From: Stakelama pacifica
Lineage (GTDB): Bacteria > Pseudomonadota > Alphaproteobacteria > Sphingomonadales > Sphingomonadaceae
Assembly: GCF_004361835.1 (NCBI RefSeq)
Contig: NZ_SNWD01000001.1
Location: forward strand, 658,470-722,469
Length of the DNA: 64,000 nt
Direction: 5' to 3'
Position 1 is the stretch's first letter. Every line of letters starts with the position of its first letter. Below are positions 61,758 to 64,000 of the stretch, piece after piece. The notes beneath the pieces are model-generated. The model was not told the origin of the DNA. It did no database searches and worked only from the letters and a program-made list of their open reading frames with translations. The position numbers and the translations under genes were made by a program.

Positions 61758-63914
61758 ATGAAAAAGGTCACCATCGGTACACTTCTTGCCTCGGTCTCCA
61801 CGATGATGGCGGTAGCGATCGCCGCCCCTGCACAGGCGCAGGATCAGCAGCAGCAAGGTCAGACACAGAGCACCGCCGCCACCGGTCAGGAGGCGGCCGG
61901 CAGCCCCGACATCGTCGTCACCGGTATCCGCGCGAGCCTGAGCAGCGCGCAGAGCATCAAGCGCAATTCCCAGGCGATGGTCGATGCGCTGGTTGCCGAG
62001 GACATTGGCAAGTTCCCCGACAACAACGCCGCCGAAGCCATTGCACGCGTTACCGGGGTTCAGGTCACGCGCTATGCCGACGAAGCGAACGGCGTGCTGA
62101 TCCGCGGTCTGCCCAATGTTCAGACGACGGTACAGGGCCGCGAAATCTTCACCGCCGATGGCCGGTCGGTCTCCATTCAGGACTTTCCCGCTCAGGCACT
62201 GTCACGGGTAGAGGTGTACAAGGCGACGACCGCCGAAAATCTGGAAGGCGGCATCGCCGGCCTGATCGATGTCGGCCTGCGCCGCCCGTTCGACTTTAAG
62301 GGCTTTCAGATCGCGGGCGCGTTGCGCGGCGCTTACAATACCGAATCGCGCAAGGTCGATCCGATCGGCAGCCTGCTGGTCACCGACCGGTGGCAGACAG
62401 GCATCGGTGAGGTCGGGGTGCTCGTCAACGCATCCTTCACCCAGACCCGCTATCTGAACTCGATCCGCTATCAGGGCTTTCAGGACAATGTCCCGGAAAA
62501 TCAGCTGATCCTGCCGACCTCGGTCGGGCGAGACTTCACTTTCCCGCAGGATATCGGGCTCTATTATCGTCGCGGCAACCGCCAGCGCCCGTCCGTCAAC
62601 GGATCGGTCCAGTGGAAGCCCGCCGATAATCTGATGATCTATGTCGACGGTCTGTATCAGGGCTATCGCGACCGCGTCGCCAACGACTTTTTCGGTATCC
62701 CCATTCAGTCCGACCCGAATGGCGGCAACCCGCCGACGATCCGCAATGCGGTGCTTACCGAGGACGGCAGCACGCTCCAGTCGTTCGATGTCGATCTCGG
62801 GCTCGTCAACGGTCCGTCCAAGGAATTCGGGACGACCCGCACCAACACCTATCAGGGTGCGCTGGGCGCGCGCTGGGAAACCGGCAATGCGGTTTTCACC
62901 ACCGATCTCGCTTATACCAAATCCACCGTCGACGGAAACTGGGGCCAGTTCCAGACGCAGGTGGCAACGCCGCTATCGCTGTCGGTGAAGCTGAACGACG
63001 AGGGGAGCGTGAATTTCACGCCCAGCGGTGTCGATTTCGCCGATCCGAACAGCTTCTATATGCGCGGGCTGATCGAGAATCGCAGTCGCGCAACGGGCGA
63101 CCAGTGGCAATGGCAGGGTAATGTCTCGCTTGATACGGGTTCGTCGCTGATCCCCAAATTCCTCTTCGGGCTTCGCTATGGCGATCGGAACGCAAGTTCG
63201 GTCTTTGGCGACCGCTATGCCTCGCTCGTCAGCCTGAAGGATCCGATCCTGAAGGTGCCTACCCTGTCGCAGGGCGGAATGGTCGCGCCGGGTTTCTGGA
63301 ATGACGATGTCCAGCAGTTCCGGTCCTGGTACGCACCCGACGCCTTTCTGTTCAACGACCGGCTGAACGACGTTCGCGGCTATATCCGCGAAGCGCTGGT
63401 GCGTGAAGGTGCGGATGCCGCGACTCAGGATGCCTGGGCAGCAGAGAAACCCGGTCTCAACCCGCTTAACGCGTTCAAGGCGCGCGAGCAGGTGTACACT
63501 GCCTATGCCCAGATCAATTATGCATTTGACGTCGGCATTCCCGTCGACGGGGTGATCGGCACCCGGGTGATCGTGACACGCAATCGGCTGAACGGCACCA
63601 ACCGCTTGCCGACCGAGGGCGGCGGTTCGGTGCTGGTCCCGATCGATTCATCGACGCAATATACCGACATCCTGCCCAATATCAGCGCGCAACTGCACTT
63701 TACCGACCGGCTGAAGCTGCGTCTGTCGCGCACGCAGGCGCTCTCACGGCCCGGCTTCAATCAGATCAATCCGACGCTGACGATCTCTCAGGGTACGATC
63801 GGCGGTAATATTTCCTACACCGGCAGCGGCGGCAATCCGAACCTTCAACCGATCCGTTCGGACAATTACGATGCTTCGCTGGAATATTATTTTTCGCGCA
63901 CCGGCTTGGTCTGA
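61758..63914 (+). pseudogene. TonB-dependent receptor gene cut by an IS3-family element
   Basis: The fragment encodes 718 residues: signal peptide (to AQAQD), TonB-box-like DIVVTGIRAS, a plug with VLIRGLPNVQT, and the first part of the barrel. TAAGGAGGGG precedes the ATG at 61758. The frame ends at EYYFSRTGLV and then TGA at 63912-63914, which are also the first bases of the inserted element. Relatives in this class run 900-1000 residues and end in an aromatic residue, so about 200 C-terminal residues with the last barrel strands are missing here. Whether the rest lies beyond the element cannot be seen. The truncated barrel should not fold into a working receptor. Confidence 0.88.
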
Positions 63915-64000
63915 GCCCCTAGATTTCCTCCATTGATAGGTAGAGTCCGGCCTTCGACAAGGAGACGGACGAATGAAGCGATCGAGGTTCAGCGAGGAGC
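63912..64000 (+). mobile_element. Left end of an IS3-family insertion sequence, cut by window edge
   Basis: The element begins at TGAGCCCCTAGATTTCC, with the TG start usual for IS3 ends, right where the receptor frame breaks. A transposase gene with a clear ribosome site follows 61 bp in. The right end and the target duplication lie outside the window. Confidence 0.82.
63973..64000 (+). CDS. IS3-family transposase OrfA, 3' partial
   Basis: Only nine codons are in the window: MKRSRFSEE, the typical opening of IS3-family OrfA proteins of the IS407/IS51-like type, in which a helix-turn-helix follows. AAGGAG lies 8 nt before the ATG. OrfA and OrfB normally combine by frameshift into the transposase. 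Confidence 0.8.

Overview
The window is GC-rich, gene-dense DNA of the kind found in an alphaproteobacterium, most likely a sphingomonad (Sphingomonadaceae). The evidence is four large TonB-dependent receptors of the sphingomonad/Caulobacter carbohydrate type, tryptophan-halogenase-like proteins and SapC beside those receptors, LacI-controlled glycosidase loci and a CopA/CopB copper operon. The genus assignment is inference from gene content. No rRNA, tRNA, CRISPR array or replication origin was seen.

Layout. (1) 1-14087: a type I secretion operon. A giant repeat adhesin, cut by the left edge, is followed by TolC-like, ABC and HlyD-like subunits and by a large uncharacterised protein with a MarR-like C-terminus; the last four genes overlap one another by 4 nt. 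(2) 14289-17101: copA-copB, transcribed leftward, with a CsoR-type operator candidate next to the copA start. (3) 17227-19050: a MarR regulator and an NmrA-like oxidoreductase, with a palindrome just upstream of the MarR gene, then a probable decayed gene. (4) 19085-29157: a maltodextrin/starch locus (LacI, GH31, GH13, halogenase-like, TonB receptor), with two LacI-type operators upstream of the receptor. (5) 29426-38169: a beta-galactoside locus (SapC and a second halogenase-like protein, divergent from a TonB receptor and a periplasmic GH2 beta-galactosidase). (6) 38240-54117: a peptide/D-amino-acid locus with two XRE-cupin regulators, two membrane-anchored serine hydrolases, a DgcN-like protein, a DgcA-like epimerase, a YkvI-like transporter, an M19 dipeptidase, a Leu/Glu-type dehydrogenase with an ACT partner, an Lrp regulator, a TonB receptor and a POT peptide transporter. 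(7) 54337-64000: another LacI-controlled glycan locus (cytoplasmic GH31, GPH symporter, secreted clan GH-A hydrolase, TonB receptor) whose receptor gene is cut by an IS3-family element running off the right edge.

How the genes work together. Regions 4, 5 and 7 follow one plan: uptake by a TonB receptor, hydrolysis by one or more glycosidases, with LacI control in 4 and 7. Region 6 can be read as a route for peptides that contain D-glutamate, for example peptidoglycan fragments: outer-membrane uptake, periplasmic hydrolysis, inner-membrane transport, D-Glu to L-Glu conversion through N-acetylated intermediates, and oxidative deamination. This pathway is inferred from family assignments and gene proximity; no substrate can be read from the sequence.

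The items most worth a second look are the adhesin-operon protein that joins a helical-repeat region to a MarR-like domain, the D-Glu/peptide locus with its duplicated regulators and hydrolases, the halogenase-like proteins inside sugar-utilisation loci, and the IS-disrupted receptor with its LacI operator pair.
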